Positions 10,150-20,236 of a stretch of 64,000 bases of DNA are shown piece after piece. The stretch is from Anthostomella pinea (taxonomy: Eukaryota; Ascomycota; Sordariomycetes; Xylariales; Xylariaceae): assembly GCA_963556695.1 (NCBI GenBank), contig CAUWAG010000020.1, forward strand, positions 186,001-250,000, given 5' to 3'. Both the position numbers and the translations under genes were made by a program. The number at the start of each line of letters is the position of its first letter. The stretch's first letter is position 1. Under the pieces are notes generated by a model that was not told the DNA's origin, made no database searches, and was given only the letters and a program-made list of their open reading frames with translations.

Positions 10150-11079
10150 CTACGTGAACGTCACCCATACCTCAAACATGTGCCACAGCATCTCACCACT
10201 ATCGGCCCCCGGCTCCTTGTAACTTACTGACGTGCTAGGATTATCGCTGTCACCCCGGACCCGAGTCAGTAGTTTCGACTTCACCTCCATAGTCTTGATC
10301 TTGCCTCTCCACTCATCTCTCCCGCAGACTTCCTTCCACAGTTGCTCCCAACTCTGCTCATTGTGGCGATACTTGTGGCTGCATTCCGAAGTCAAGTTCT
10401 GCCGGAGGTAGTGGCCTGCCTTGGCACTTCCTGCCTGCCCTCCCAGAACGAGCATCGGTGACGAGGTGTCCTTTCTCAGTAGCCTTAGACAGCGATCCGC
10501 CACGACCCTCTGGTCCTCCAAGTTGAAGAGATGAAAGACGGCCGTCATGTGCAAGATGGTGACCCTGTCATTGAAGACCCTGAGTCGGTCTTCGAGCGAA
10601 TTCGTCAACAAATCGCCCGGACAGAGGAACCGGTCCCGTGAAAACCTGTCGGCGTCTCTGAACATGTCAAAGCCAAGGTCGATCAGGGCTGGTTCAATGT
10701 CACTGCCCCACACCCTCTGGACTAGTGCTCCGTCGTGGATGAGCTTTCGGATGTCCTGGCCGAAGCATGTGCCTAGATCGAGGAAGAGGGGCTCTGGATC
10801 ATGGTCCACTGCTGGACGGCTCAGGGGTGACAGTACGTGTTCTTGGTAGGCGTGATGAGATGCCAAGTCGAGATCGAGGAAGCGGAAATTGCCAATGCAT
10901 GGGTATGGGAATCGAGCATATGCCTCGTCGCGTATCTTGGTGACGTGCTCGGCTTGCTCTTCGGTCGGGATGTGTGCGTAGGAGCGGAGCAAGTCCGACG
11001 TTGGCTTGGGTAGGGAGCTTATGGTCTTGTGGAATGGCGACACATAGGTCGACGGGGAAGCTTCTCCTGTGTCCGTCAT
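10150..11079 (-). CDS. SAM-dependent methyltransferase, fungal secondary-metabolism type
   Basis: Class I methyltransferase, single exon, 309 residues. Motif I is seen in LFLDLGTCFGQDIRKL (about residue 97 on) and an acidic post-motif in VWGSDIEPALIDLG, followed by DLLTNSLEDRL, the VTILHMTAVFHLF strand and LLRKDTSSPMLVLGGQAG. This order and the N-terminal block ending FPYPCIGNFRFLDL recall the fungal methyltransferases found in meroterpenoid and polyketide clusters (AusD/Trt5-like group), which methylate carboxyl or hydroxyl groups. That resemblance is from memory. Translation starts at the ATG at 11079 (MTDTGEASPS); the frame is open five codons further but without an ATG. No polyketide synthase, terpene cyclase or oxygenase is adjacent, so its substrate is unknown. 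It is transcribed away from dim-5. Confidence 0.8.
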   Translation of the reverse strand: MTDTGEASPSTYVSPFHKTISSLPKPTSDLLRSYAHIPTEEQAEHVTKIRDEAYARFPYPCIGNFRFLDLDLASHHAYQEHVLSPLSRPAVDHDPEPLFLDLGTCFGQDIRKLIHDGALVQRVWGSDIEPALIDLGFDMFRDADRFSRDRFLCPGDLLTNSLEDRLRVFNDRVTILHMTAVFHLFNLEDQRVVADRCLRLLRKDTSSPMLVLGGQAGSAKAGHYLRQNLTSECSHKYRHNEQSWEQLWKEVCGRDEWRGKIKTMEVKSKLLTRVRGDSDNPSTSVSYKEPGADSGEMLWHMFEVWVTFT

Positions 11080-11925
11080 GATAGCAACGGCCAATCGGTT
11101 AAAATATCGAGGACGGTGATGATGATGGAGTATGCTATGTCAGGACGCGGGGCTGGCGGGGAAGGCCGGTCTATGATGAGAGACCCGGGGTCTATTGGAT
11201 GATAGACCCGGGGAGGCAACGTACCAAACCGGCGTTAATAAGTTACCACATTCGGATATTCGGAGGAGGCGGCCGGAGCTATCCTATGGGACACCATCGT
11301 CTCCGCGATGCGTGTCCGGACAACATGGACTCTACTTTGAACCCTCTTATTATTAGAATCCCGGGGTTTCAACAGGTTCTGCGCCGTATGGCACATGAGA
11401 CCATTGCCGGTAGCTATCTTGGACGTGTACAGAACGACCTTAGGAACTAGGGACGTAGAAAGATGACCGAAGTAGCTGACCTGAAGTCTGTGATGCACTC
11501 CTTTTCTCCCTTCCCCCCCCCCCCCACTTTTCTTGCCGCGCGCCCACCCCTACTGTAGAAGCTGAAGGAGGAGTCCATGCATGTAAACGTCGGGTGCCTC
11601 GACAATTTACAACCCCCGGGCCGTCGCATTCGAATTTCGGGCATTTGGCGGGGCATCAATTTACTGAGGACGCGACGCGTCGATCGCATTCCCTCACAAT
11701 TAATCCACCGTCCTTCCAAGGTTGTTACAGACTTACAGTGTTGGACGACTAGTTGCCAGCCACAACACACTTCTGTCGATTGTCTTGTCTCTCATCACCT
11801 TCTGCCTCTGTAGTCTTCGGGTCCGCCATGGGTCCGTCTGGCCGGGCTCTACATATTCTCCATCTCCGGTGACAGCATATGTCCCAAGCTTTGGTACAGA
11901 GAGTAAGTACTGAGACGTGTTCGCG
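11080..11925. other. Divergent promoter region, methyltransferase to dim-5
   Basis: The spacer is shared by two diverging genes. It contains an inverted repeat (11184-11213) near the methyltransferase start and a run of 13 C at 11513-11525. No coding region is supported. Confidence 0.55.
11184..11213. repeat. Inverted repeat in divergent promoter
   Basis: Arms CCCGGGGTCTAT and ATAGACCCGGGG (11 of 12 paired) around a 6-base TGGATG loop, about 105 bases upstream of the methyltransferase ATG. A third GGTCTAT copy lies just left at 11168. It could be a binding site for a dimeric regulator or chance palindromy. Confidence 0.45.
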
Positions 11926-13001
11926 ATGGAGTCGGCCACGCGACAGCACTTCTTCAGTCACATACCGGGCAATGAGGTAAGCCTTCCTAGTGTGTTCGCG
12001 ATGAATGGGCGTACCTGATCATAGTCTGTCATTAGGGCTTCGAGACCGGAAAGCGACATTGCCACTGGTGCCAGATCCGCTCCTTTCAAACCCACGAGCA
12101 ATACCCCATCACCATCGTCAACGACCGAGATGACGAAGTCCTTAGTCCCAAGTTCAGCTTCGTAGAGACCTCGATCCGCGCCCGAGACGTAGAACCAACT
12201 AGGAAGGAATTTCTCTCAGGCTGCGAATGCGTCGACGGGGAAGATTGCCAATACAACACCTGCAACTGTCTGCAGGACGTCGAGGACGACAGCTCCGACG
12301 AGGAGGGCGCCGACGGCACATATGGCGAAACGTACCGCAAGAAGGCGTATGCCTATCATTCGCATGGCGTCAAGGCCGGCCGCATGCGCTCCGAGATCCT
12401 TTCAACCCGCAACCCCATCTACGAGTGCCACGAGAGCTGTGCCTGCGGGCCCGACTGCCCAAACCGCGTGGTGGAACGAGGCCGCAAGATCCCGCTACAG
12501 ATTTTCAGGACGCCAAACCGGGGATGGGGTGTACGGAGCACGTCGGATATCAAGAGAGGTCAGTTCATCGACAAATACATGGGCGAGATCATCACTGCCG
12601 AGGAGGCCGACAGACGGCGTGCGAAATCACACATTGCGCAGCGCAAAGATGTGTACCTGTTCGCACTGGACAAGTTCTCGGATCCGGATTCCTTCGACGA
12701 GCGCCTACGGGGTGCTCCATTGGAAGTAGACGGCGAGTTCATGTCTGGGCCGAGTCGATTTGTCAACCATTCTTGCGAGCCCAACTTGCGTATATTTGCT
12801 CGGGTTGGCGATCATGCGGACAAGCACATCCACGATCTGGCCTTCTTTGCCGTCAGAGATATACCCAGAGGCGAGGAACTCACGTTTGACTACGTCGACG
12901 GGGTCGACGATTCAGAGAAGGATGCACTGGACCCGGAGAAGCAAAAGGATATGACGCGGTGTCTGTGTGGGAGCAAACGTTGCAGAGGCTACCTCTGGTG
13001 A
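11926..13001 (+). CDS. dim-5: Histone H3 lysine-9 methyltransferase DIM-5 (SU(VAR)3-9/KMT1 type)
   Basis: Nuclear SET-domain enzyme that methylates H3K9 and directs heterochromatin and, in Neurospora, DNA methylation. Exons 11926-11976 and 12036-13001 give 338 residues. There is no chromodomain, as in Neurospora DIM-5. The pre-SET zinc triangle is visible as GCECVDGEDCQYNTCNCL (about residues 79-96) and YECHESCACGPDCPNRVVER (about 146-165). The SET domain begins with RGWGVRS, has DVYLFALDKFSDPDSFDE, the SAM and catalytic block FVNHSCEPN (about 259-267) and ELTFDYVDG; the post-SET motif C-L-C-G-x-x-x-C-R-G-Y-L ends the protein. All cysteines of pre- and post-SET appear intact. The small first exon of 17 codons is supported by a GTAAGC donor, a TCATTAG acceptor and the continuing frame. 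Confidence 0.93.
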
Positions 13002-13965
13002 GAGTAGTTTTCCCAGTCGAGCACTATGCTCATGATACCCATGGGAATGGGAATTTATGTGTAAGCAAGGTATACGTTCGACGAGTTTTTTCATAGTCAC
13101 GAAGGGTTCTTAGTGGCACATACCACAATTACGCGATGCTGCCGATGATATCAGGCCTATACGAAATGAATGAGGCGAACCTGCCCAATGTTATGACAAT
13201 GGGTGTGCTCCCTGCCGCTGATATTGGTTTGCTTGGTGTTGTACATTGCATGTGGAACAGGCATGACGGACCTAGGTTCTGGACCCTTAAATTGGGATCA
13301 TGAGGGTCACAGTCCTTCGGCAGTGCACCGTCTCACTACATGTACTTGCATGTGCACTCGGACCACGGCGTCGTCTACTATGTGCATGGAGGCAGCCCAA
13401 TCCAGATAGACCAAGACCAGGCCGGAGCCGGAGCCGAAGCGCAAGGCCTATGCCCGCCTCAAGACATATCTTGAATAATTTGACTGGAAGCAAGTCGGTA
13501 CACCAAGTATTCTCTGCCTGGCTCTGAGCCTCCCTTTGACTAAGGTACATGTACATAGAAAGGGGAGCGATGGGGTGATGCTGGCGGCGGGGTGGTCCGA
13601 CTATAGGCAGGTACGTAGGTACATGTACGTAAGGTAAGGTTGTGTAACATTTGGAATGGATGGTGCCAAATGCTAATTAATAGTGGGGTAACGTCGTGAA
13701 AGGTCGGCCTCGCCTGCGTTACAATGAATGCATTCAATGTTCCAACTGCTACACTGCTACAGCCTACTGCACTTCTAATCGCTCTTGGACATCCAAACCT
13801 TTGTTGTTCCCCTCTTCTTTTGGCAGCCTTCGACTCTGCCTCGAGGAACGAAGCCCAGTGACGACCTCGCGACACGGAATACGACGACTCTGTCTTCGTT
13901 GCTGCTGGACCGTGGACTGTGGACGATGCGCTGACCGCATCGTTGTCTGAGACTGCGCAAAAGCA
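13002..13965. other. 3' flank of dim-5 and promoter of the UBTD-like gene
   Basis: 964-base spacer. It contains a cluster of GTACATGTAC/GTACGTA words between about 13543 and 13640 and a C/T-rich leader (13770-13960) before the ATG-only exon at 13966. Frames antisense to this leader look like chance. Confidence 0.5.
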
Positions 13966-14999
13966 ATGGTTAGCTGCTCCCCTCATGCTCATATTTGCCA
14001 ACTCCAACTAACACCGATCCTTCAAGGGCTGCTGCTTCTCGCGGCCTGAGGGCCCAAACGCCCCGTATCCCGGTGGTGCGCCATCGCCGTCTGCCCGAGC
14101 CATCAACTCTCCGCCGTTGCGTTCCTCGTCCGCCGAAGATGGCTCGGCGGCTTCCCAACCACATCGCCATCGAGTTCGTAGCCAGCAGCCGCTGTCGCAG
14201 CATATAGATAAACCACTATGCCGCCACGAGTGGGTAGCCCGCAACCGCGCATGGACACGCGCCAATCTCGACACCGAGCGAGCCGACTTCTTCGATACGA
14301 GGGTGACGGGAAAGCCTGAGATTTGGCAGGTTCTACACACTGCACTCGAGATCATGTGGGCAGTGGACGCGAACACCTCGGCTGGCGGGGAGCCTAAGCA
14401 CGACGACGGCTCTGGTGGGCTGGCAACGGCCCAGAGCATCTTGAAGGCTGCCGAGGTGACCCTCCCTACTGGCGACTTAGCGAATGGCGCCTACGATTCG
14501 TTGGGAAACTACTATGCGCTTCCCGAATGGATTGTATGCGATCCAGTCAATGTCGCTGAAGACAGCGGCACCCGGACGGGTAACGTCGACGGAGGCCGGA
14601 GAGGAAAGGAAGACCTTGCAGGCGAGGACACCACAGAAGACATTGATGATGATGATGAAGAAGAAGCGCTTCGACGAAGAGAAGAGAAGGGCAAGGGCGT
14701 CGTGGATGTCAAGAACATGGTCAAGGTCCGTGCCAGGCTCAGCGAGAACTATCCCGACGTCACCATCAACGTGGGGCCCGATGAGAGCGTAAGAAGCATG
14801 GCGAGGAAGATTGCAGAAAAGTCAGGGGTATGGTCGCCTTTCCTCCTCCCCGCGAGACACCACTGACAGGATACAGCTGCCATCGACAAAACGTATCCGT
14901 GTGGCCTACATGGGAAAGATCCTAAAGGAAAACACGTCGTTGCCGAGCCAGGGCTGGAGCAAGGGGCACATAGTGAATGCGCTTGTGTTCAACCGGTAG
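13966..14999 (+). CDS. Ubiquitin domain-containing protein, UBTD1/2 (DC-UbP) type
   Basis: Predicted ubiquitin-pathway adaptor of the UBTD/DC-UbP family, possibly membrane-anchored. Exons 13966-13968, 14027-14827 and 14877-14999 give 308 residues. The first coding exon is just ATG; the next exon starts GGCTGCTGC, producing the N-terminus MGCCFSRPEG, a consensus for myristoylation (Gly2) and palmitoylation (Cys3/4). The family N-terminal domain spans about residues 60-160, with LSQHIDKPLCRHEW and WQVLHTALEI, then DSLGNYYALPEWIV. An acidic linker (DIDDDDEEEALRRREEK) precedes the ubiquitin-like domain, which begins VKVRARLSENYPDVTI and continues across the second intron to RIRVAYMGKIL and the end VNALVFNR. 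The last intron (49 nt) is short but restores the ubiquitin fold. Confidence 0.85.
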
Positions 15000-15638
15000 C
15001 AACGGTTGCGAACGACCCAGTCGTATCCACCACGCTCTCCGGACCATATTTGCCGCACGTCGCCTTACAGCAGACACGGAAGAGCGATGTCAGTGTCGTC
15101 GCGAGCGTCCACCATCTCTGAACCGGAGCGTTGGACATATGATTCCCGCGGGATGATCAGGCTCCACTCCCGAAGCAGCTTCGAGATACTGCCATTGTAC
15201 GAAAGGGTGAGAAGCCTCATGTGAAGCGACGAGGTGTGGCCCTCGTCGACGCATACATCACAAAGCTGGTCCGGAATGTGACCGCCAGACGAATACATAT
15301 TAATGCATAATTGCCGCTGTCGATGACGACAGCGAACACGCCGTTTCCTTTCTGTCTTGGCCATATACTACTGCATTGGTTTTCGGATAATACCCCATCT
15401 CCTTTTCGTCACACGGGTACCGGCTACAGGAGTTTGTGCTTGGAGCAAGTGATAGGAACTATTCGACGACGCATGACATGCTGCATCGAGTCAGGGTTAC
15501 GTGACAATGAAGTTGTTGCAGTCAAATTGGTACGATATGGACTACTGGAAGCTTAGGTATTTAGGTGCACACCATGATTCCAAATCAATCGACACTATAC
15601 TTTGCTCGAGTGCTTCAAGGCGTTCGATTAAGTGCAAA
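15000..15638. other. 3' flank of the UBTD-like gene
   Basis: No conserved frame is present. This is the common 3' side of the UBTD-like gene and of the candidate secreted-peptide gene transcribed toward it. Confidence 0.45.
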
Positions 15639-15860
15639 CTAATAGTACCAAGTCTTGTACAGGTGACGACTCGAAGGGGTACGCGCCCCTCTGTGTTCGC
15701 ATAGCCGTGCCGTGTAACGTGCTATTGGTGCAGGTATGTGCTCTCCAGAGCCTCCCACCTTGGATACAGTCTGGTTCGTTGCGAGGGTGTCGGGGATGGA
15801 GATGGCGGTGGCGGTGGCGCCGATGGCGATGGCGCCCAAGATGAAGGTCAACTTGACCAT
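15639..15860 (-). CDS. Candidate small secreted protein, 73 aa
   Basis: A short frame that opens with a textbook signal peptide, MVKLTFILGAIAIGATATAI, then a polar stretch with one N-glycosylation sequon (NQT). The leader upstream (15861-15930) is C/A/T-rich (CATCTCTCACTCACCCTCGACATTG) as in expressed fungal secreted genes. The downstream half is less convincing; a GTGGGA donor after TVSK with a CACAG acceptor would replace it with a different 21-residue end. Only one cysteine is present, so it is not a typical cysteine-rich effector. I do not recognise the family. Confidence 0.35.
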   Translation of the reverse strand: MVKLTFILGAIAIGATATAISIPDTLATNQTVSKVGGSGEHIPAPIARYTARLCEHRGARTPSSRHLYKTWYY

Positions 15861-16375
15861 GTTGGAACCGTTGCTTCTTGGTATGCGGCGGCTGGAATCT
15901 GGTATGACAATGTCGAGGGTGAGTGAGAGATGACATGCAGGTCAAATCAAAAGCAGCAGAACAAACCCATCCGAAAGTCAACTGAGAATGGAATCGAGTC
16001 GGCCATGAAGCATCAAGGGGCCAGAGGATGATGACGGGTTATGGAGGACACCGCGGCAGCTCACTTATGTGTTATCATGACCATTGTCTGGAGTACAGTT
16101 TGACAAGTTTCATCGACAAAATACTATGAGTGCCTCACGACGTCACAAGGCGTGGCTCTGGGTATATGGACTGAGCCGGGTAGGTCGCGCACCGTTGGCC
16201 GGCACAGCCACGGACGCTCTAGGCATCAAGACCCCAGTTTGCCTAGCCACTCGTCTGTAAATATGAAAGCGGGCGTTTTACCTCTTGACTACCTCGTGCT
16301 CGCCATCTTCATCACCTGCCTCAACTCCCATCAATACACCCTCTGTGCCTATTTGCAGCCCCCTACTAAAAAAAC
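15861..16375. other. Divergent spacer, secreted-peptide candidate to rvt
   Basis: 515 bases shared by the minus-strand peptide candidate and the rvt gene. The right side has a pyrimidine-rich leader (16290-16370) ending ACTAAAAAAACATGGCG at the rvt start. No other element was identified. Confidence 0.45.
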
Positions 16376-19271
16376 ATGGCGTCGTCCAGTGGTAGCGTCT
16401 TCTCCGAGACGCTGCAGGAGATCATCAACGCCAAACTAGAGGAGCTGTCCAAAAGACGGTCGGATTTCGAATCTACCAAGGCAGACATCATCTCTGCATT
16501 GGAGAATGAGAACAGGCCTACCGAACGGCTTGGCCTTCTGAGTCGAGGTGTCAAGACCTGCTTTGGTGTCAAGACCAACCAGTTTGGCCAGATCATCTCG
16601 GACCAGTCGAGAGATCCAGATCTCGAACTCGAGTTGAAGTACCTCGATCGCTTCTTGACGCAGTCCAAGTACGACCCGTCCGTATCGTCAGAGCTGATGC
16701 GCACGTGGGAAGAGTCATTGTTTCGCCACCTCGACACGCAGTCACTGAAGTTCCAGTATGCTTCGCTGTACGCCCAGCTTGTCACTGAGTGGCTCTCAAC
16801 CGAGAAGTCCAAAGCCAACGCAGGAGACGATGTGGCCATGATGGAGGGATTCGAGGACGTCGCAGACACGATGAAACAAGATGCCCGGCGTGACTGGGAG
16901 AAAGTCGTGTTCGAGCCGGCGAATGTCAATGATGACGGGCTTCGAGCCTACCTGAATCACATGTTTGGCCTCCGCAGCTCAGAGAAGACGGCTAAAGCCA
17001 TGGCTCTTCAACAATTTCGCACCAGGGTCGCCGAGTTTGAGAGTCAAATGGCTGCCCCGAAACAGTTCAGTACCGCCACTGCAATGGGTTGCTGATGGTC
17101 TACTCTCCTCTGACCTTCTCACGGATGAGAAACGCGAGGTGTTGCGAAACTTCAAGAACAACCCCATCATTCTGGCCGAGGTTGCCGATGTCCTGAATAT
17201 GAGGCTTGCGGCGTTAGAAACTTGGTCTTGGGGCCCAAGTGTCCCCCTTGAGCAGCGACGGAAGATCAGTGGCATATACAACGTCCTCATGCACGAGGAC
17301 CTCCTGCAAGCCCTGTTCCTGCACTACCTCGGCGTCAAGTGGTCGATGTTCCTCAAGTCAGCATTTGAAGATTTCCGAAACTTCCCCGGAGCCTGGAAAT
17401 CATCGTTCAAGGATATCCCCAAGATGGACATGCAGCGTCGCGGATACTATCTAGGCGGCGAGAACCGTAAGCGATGCGTGCAAGCCATCAGGGATAGGGA
17501 TTTATCGCAATCACTACTTCATGGCCAACCTGATGGCAAAGATACTCAGCAGAACGAGTCGCTCGAGGGCGAGGAAGAAGTAGAATTCCGAACCAACATA
17601 GATAGGGATAACAACAAGGCCGTGCGATACGCACAGCAACAGGGACCTCTGATGCAACAGCGACAGGGACATTTAATGGCGCAGAGGGCAGGCAGGGGAA
17701 TGGCACCGGTCAATTACATGAAGCCGGACGACGACGAGGAAGACGGGGAACCAGAGGCCAAGCGGCCAATGGAAGCCAAACAACGGTTGATTCGCCTTCT
17801 ATCGACCGAAATTGCCGTCAACACCAAGCTCAACGGCGAGATCACGGCATTCCACTCCATGTTTGAGAGTTGGAACTCTCTCCTCCCCCACACATCGATG
17901 TTGACCGTCATGTTGCTATTTGGAGTCTCGAAGACGTGGATTGGATTCTTCACCAAGTTCCTCAAGGCGCCCCTCAAGTTCCTCGAAGATGAGCCCTCAG
18001 CAGCTCCGCGCACTCGATGCCGCGGGACACCGGCGTCCCATGTGCTGAGCGACATCTTTGGGGAGTCGATGCTCTTCTGTCTCGACTTCGCGGTCAACCA
18101 GTCTACCGGGGGTAGCGTGCTATTCCGCATGCACGATGACTTTTGGTTCTGGTCGCGAGACCACTCCGTCGCAGTGACGGCTTGGAAGTCGGTATCAGAT
18201 TTCGTCAATGCGACTGGGACGTACATCAGTCCCTCCAAGAGTGGCACGGTTCGAATCTCGAGGGAGTCGACTGTCTCGCTGGACATTGACAGGTCGCTTC
18301 CCGAGGGCGACATCCGCTGGGGATTCTTGAAGCTCTCAACGCAGACGGGAAGGTTCGAGATCGACCAGACCATTGTGGACAAGCACGTCACCGACCTACG
18401 CAAGCAACTCTACGACAAGCGCAAGAGCATCATCTCGTTCATCCAGGCCTGGAACACGTATGCCGCAACGTTCTTCACCTCGAACTTCGGGAAGCCCGCC
18501 AACTGCTTTGGGCAGGACCACGTCGACCAGATGCTGGCAACCCACCAACGCATACAGCGCGAGGTCTTCTCTCCTTCATCTTCAGCATCCTTAATCGGCG
18601 AAGGCAATACTTCAGAAGGTGTGAGCAGCGTCGTGGACTACTTGAAGAAGCTCATGGCGGAACGATTCGGGGTGTCGGACATACCCGACGCCTACCTGTT
18701 CTTCCCCATCGAACTCGGCGGACTAGACCTGAAGAGCCCTTTCATATCCATTCTGCAGGTGCGCAACACGGTGCTGCCGGATCCAACGAGAATCCTGGAC
18801 ACATTCCTCGAGGCCGAGAGAGACAACTACAACGTCCGAAAGGCCGCCTTCGACAAGGGCTGGGTCCATCATCAGGGCCTAGACAACCCTAATTGGCAGC
18901 CCGAAAGCCAACGGGACCGAGAGACGTTCATGAGTTTCGACGAGTTCGCTCGGTACCGCCAAGACATGAACTACAACTTCCACAATGACCTCGAAAAGGT
19001 CTACAAGAAGTTACTCGAGCTTCCGAGCGAGGAGGGCATAATCGGCTGCAGTAAGGTGACGAACGGAATCCAGGCGCTCTCAGGGCAGGGCAACCTCAAG
19101 GGAATCCACCACAACTGGCATGGTATGGATCCTTACTGGAGATGGATTGCCCAGCTCCATGGTCCTGAAGCCATGGACCGCTTTGGGGGTCTCAATATCG
19201 TCGAGCCTGGACTCTTGCCGATTGGGATGGTGAGCATCTTTAGAGACAAGCGGGTGAAGTGGCAAGGCTAG
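16376..19271 (+). pseudogene. rvt: Domesticated reverse transcriptase (RVT family), interrupted by one frameshift
   Basis: Single-copy reverse-transcriptase-like gene of the non-mobile rvt family known from filamentous fungi, which lacks nuclease and integrase domains; its cellular role is unsettled. Two overlapping frames cover it: 16376-17095 (239 aa) and a second frame open from 16965 to 19271. They join at about 17072-17092, where the first frame would end at TGA 17093 and the second reads LQWVADGLLSSDLLTDEKRE; a one-base net change is needed. The N-terminal part is helical (LQEIINAKLEELSKRR). The reverse-transcriptase core shows a motif-B-like block RGTPASHVLSDIFGESML (near 18020-18075), motif C as MHDDFWFW (HDD at 18131-18139) and a motif-D-like NATGTYISPSKSG. 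Apart from this shift about 960 codons are intact, so a sequence error or recent lesion is as likely as true decay. No repeats or target-site duplication flank it. Confidence 0.75.
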
Positions 19272-20236
19272 GAGAAAGGGGAGAAAGGGTGTGCTTCGTG
19301 AGTTTCGGTTGGAGTTTGAGTCCGGTTTGGAAGGTCTGTTCGTGTACAAGCAAGAGGATACCATCGTGTGAATTGCTATAAGTCTCCGTTAATGACTGAT
19401 ACAACAGGGCAAAGAGCGGTGCTTACACATTCATAGTAAAATATACTACCTATTGTACTGGTCACTTCCTTCCCCAGGATCTCAACCGCAAATGATACAT
19501 GCCGGAATCGTGTCATGGCCTAGGTCAAGTCGAATGGCCAGCTCCGAGCCTATATCAGCATGCCAGCTACACGCCAAGTCCTTGCCAGGATGATGGGATG
19601 AAGGATGTAATCATGTAGCGAAATGCATCACCACGTATAGTCTATTACACGTTTCCAGATATTGCTGTCAGTACTACGCCGATCATGTTTGAAGTTACAA
19701 TCACGAGCTTCTCTTCTAGCGGAAGGTTTATAGGGAGTTAACACCCAAGTTGTCTGTACCAGACCATTAGACCAGGCGGATGGCAAGCAGACCTCTCTGG
19801 AACCAGAGCCTAGGTTGTTGGCCTTCAGAACATAGTAAGAACATTGCAACTAGGAGCGTAAGACTGTGCCACTTATCGAAATCATCACATAGTCCCAATG
19901 TCGGCTCACCACGATTCGGCATATCTGATGGTCTCCAGACCTTATATTATAAGGGGGTGCTATGTTGCTGGGTTGATGAGACGCCAGGCGCGATGTTCCG
20001 AGCCTCTGATTGTTGTCCAAACCCTTGCGGTTCCAAGCCGCAAGCTTCTTGAAAGGGCGTAGACGCCGAATACGAGACTTCCCCACCCCGGAGGTGAACC
20101 TCATTTGGGGAACGCCCTCGAATACGAGGGAGCATCTGTTCGAGATGCAAAGGTTCTTATAAAACCAACACTTCTCTGCGATGGCCTGGCGGAAGCGAAG
20201 CCAAAGGAAGTCCAGCTTTCTTGCGAGGTCCTGAGA
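19272..20236. other. 3' flank of rvt and promoter of the deuterolysin gene
   Basis: Short frames on both strands lack motifs. The open frame that precedes the protease start at 20237 (from 20105) is not used, because the signal peptide begins at the later ATG. Confidence 0.5.

Noticed and set aside
11822..11925. An upstream ATG/short frame before dim-5
   Set aside because: It is out of frame with the DIM-5 exons and lies in what looks like the 5' UTR.
13540..14007. 155-codon minus-strand frame upstream of the UBTD-like gene
   Set aside because: Overlaps the leader and ATG-only exon of that gene; composition is that of promoter DNA and no domain appears.
16925..16982. Possible 58-nt intron that would fix the rvt frame
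   Set aside because: The donor GTCAAT is poor and the removed sequence plus the new frame downstream replace a helical, family-like segment by Arg/Pro-rich sequence.
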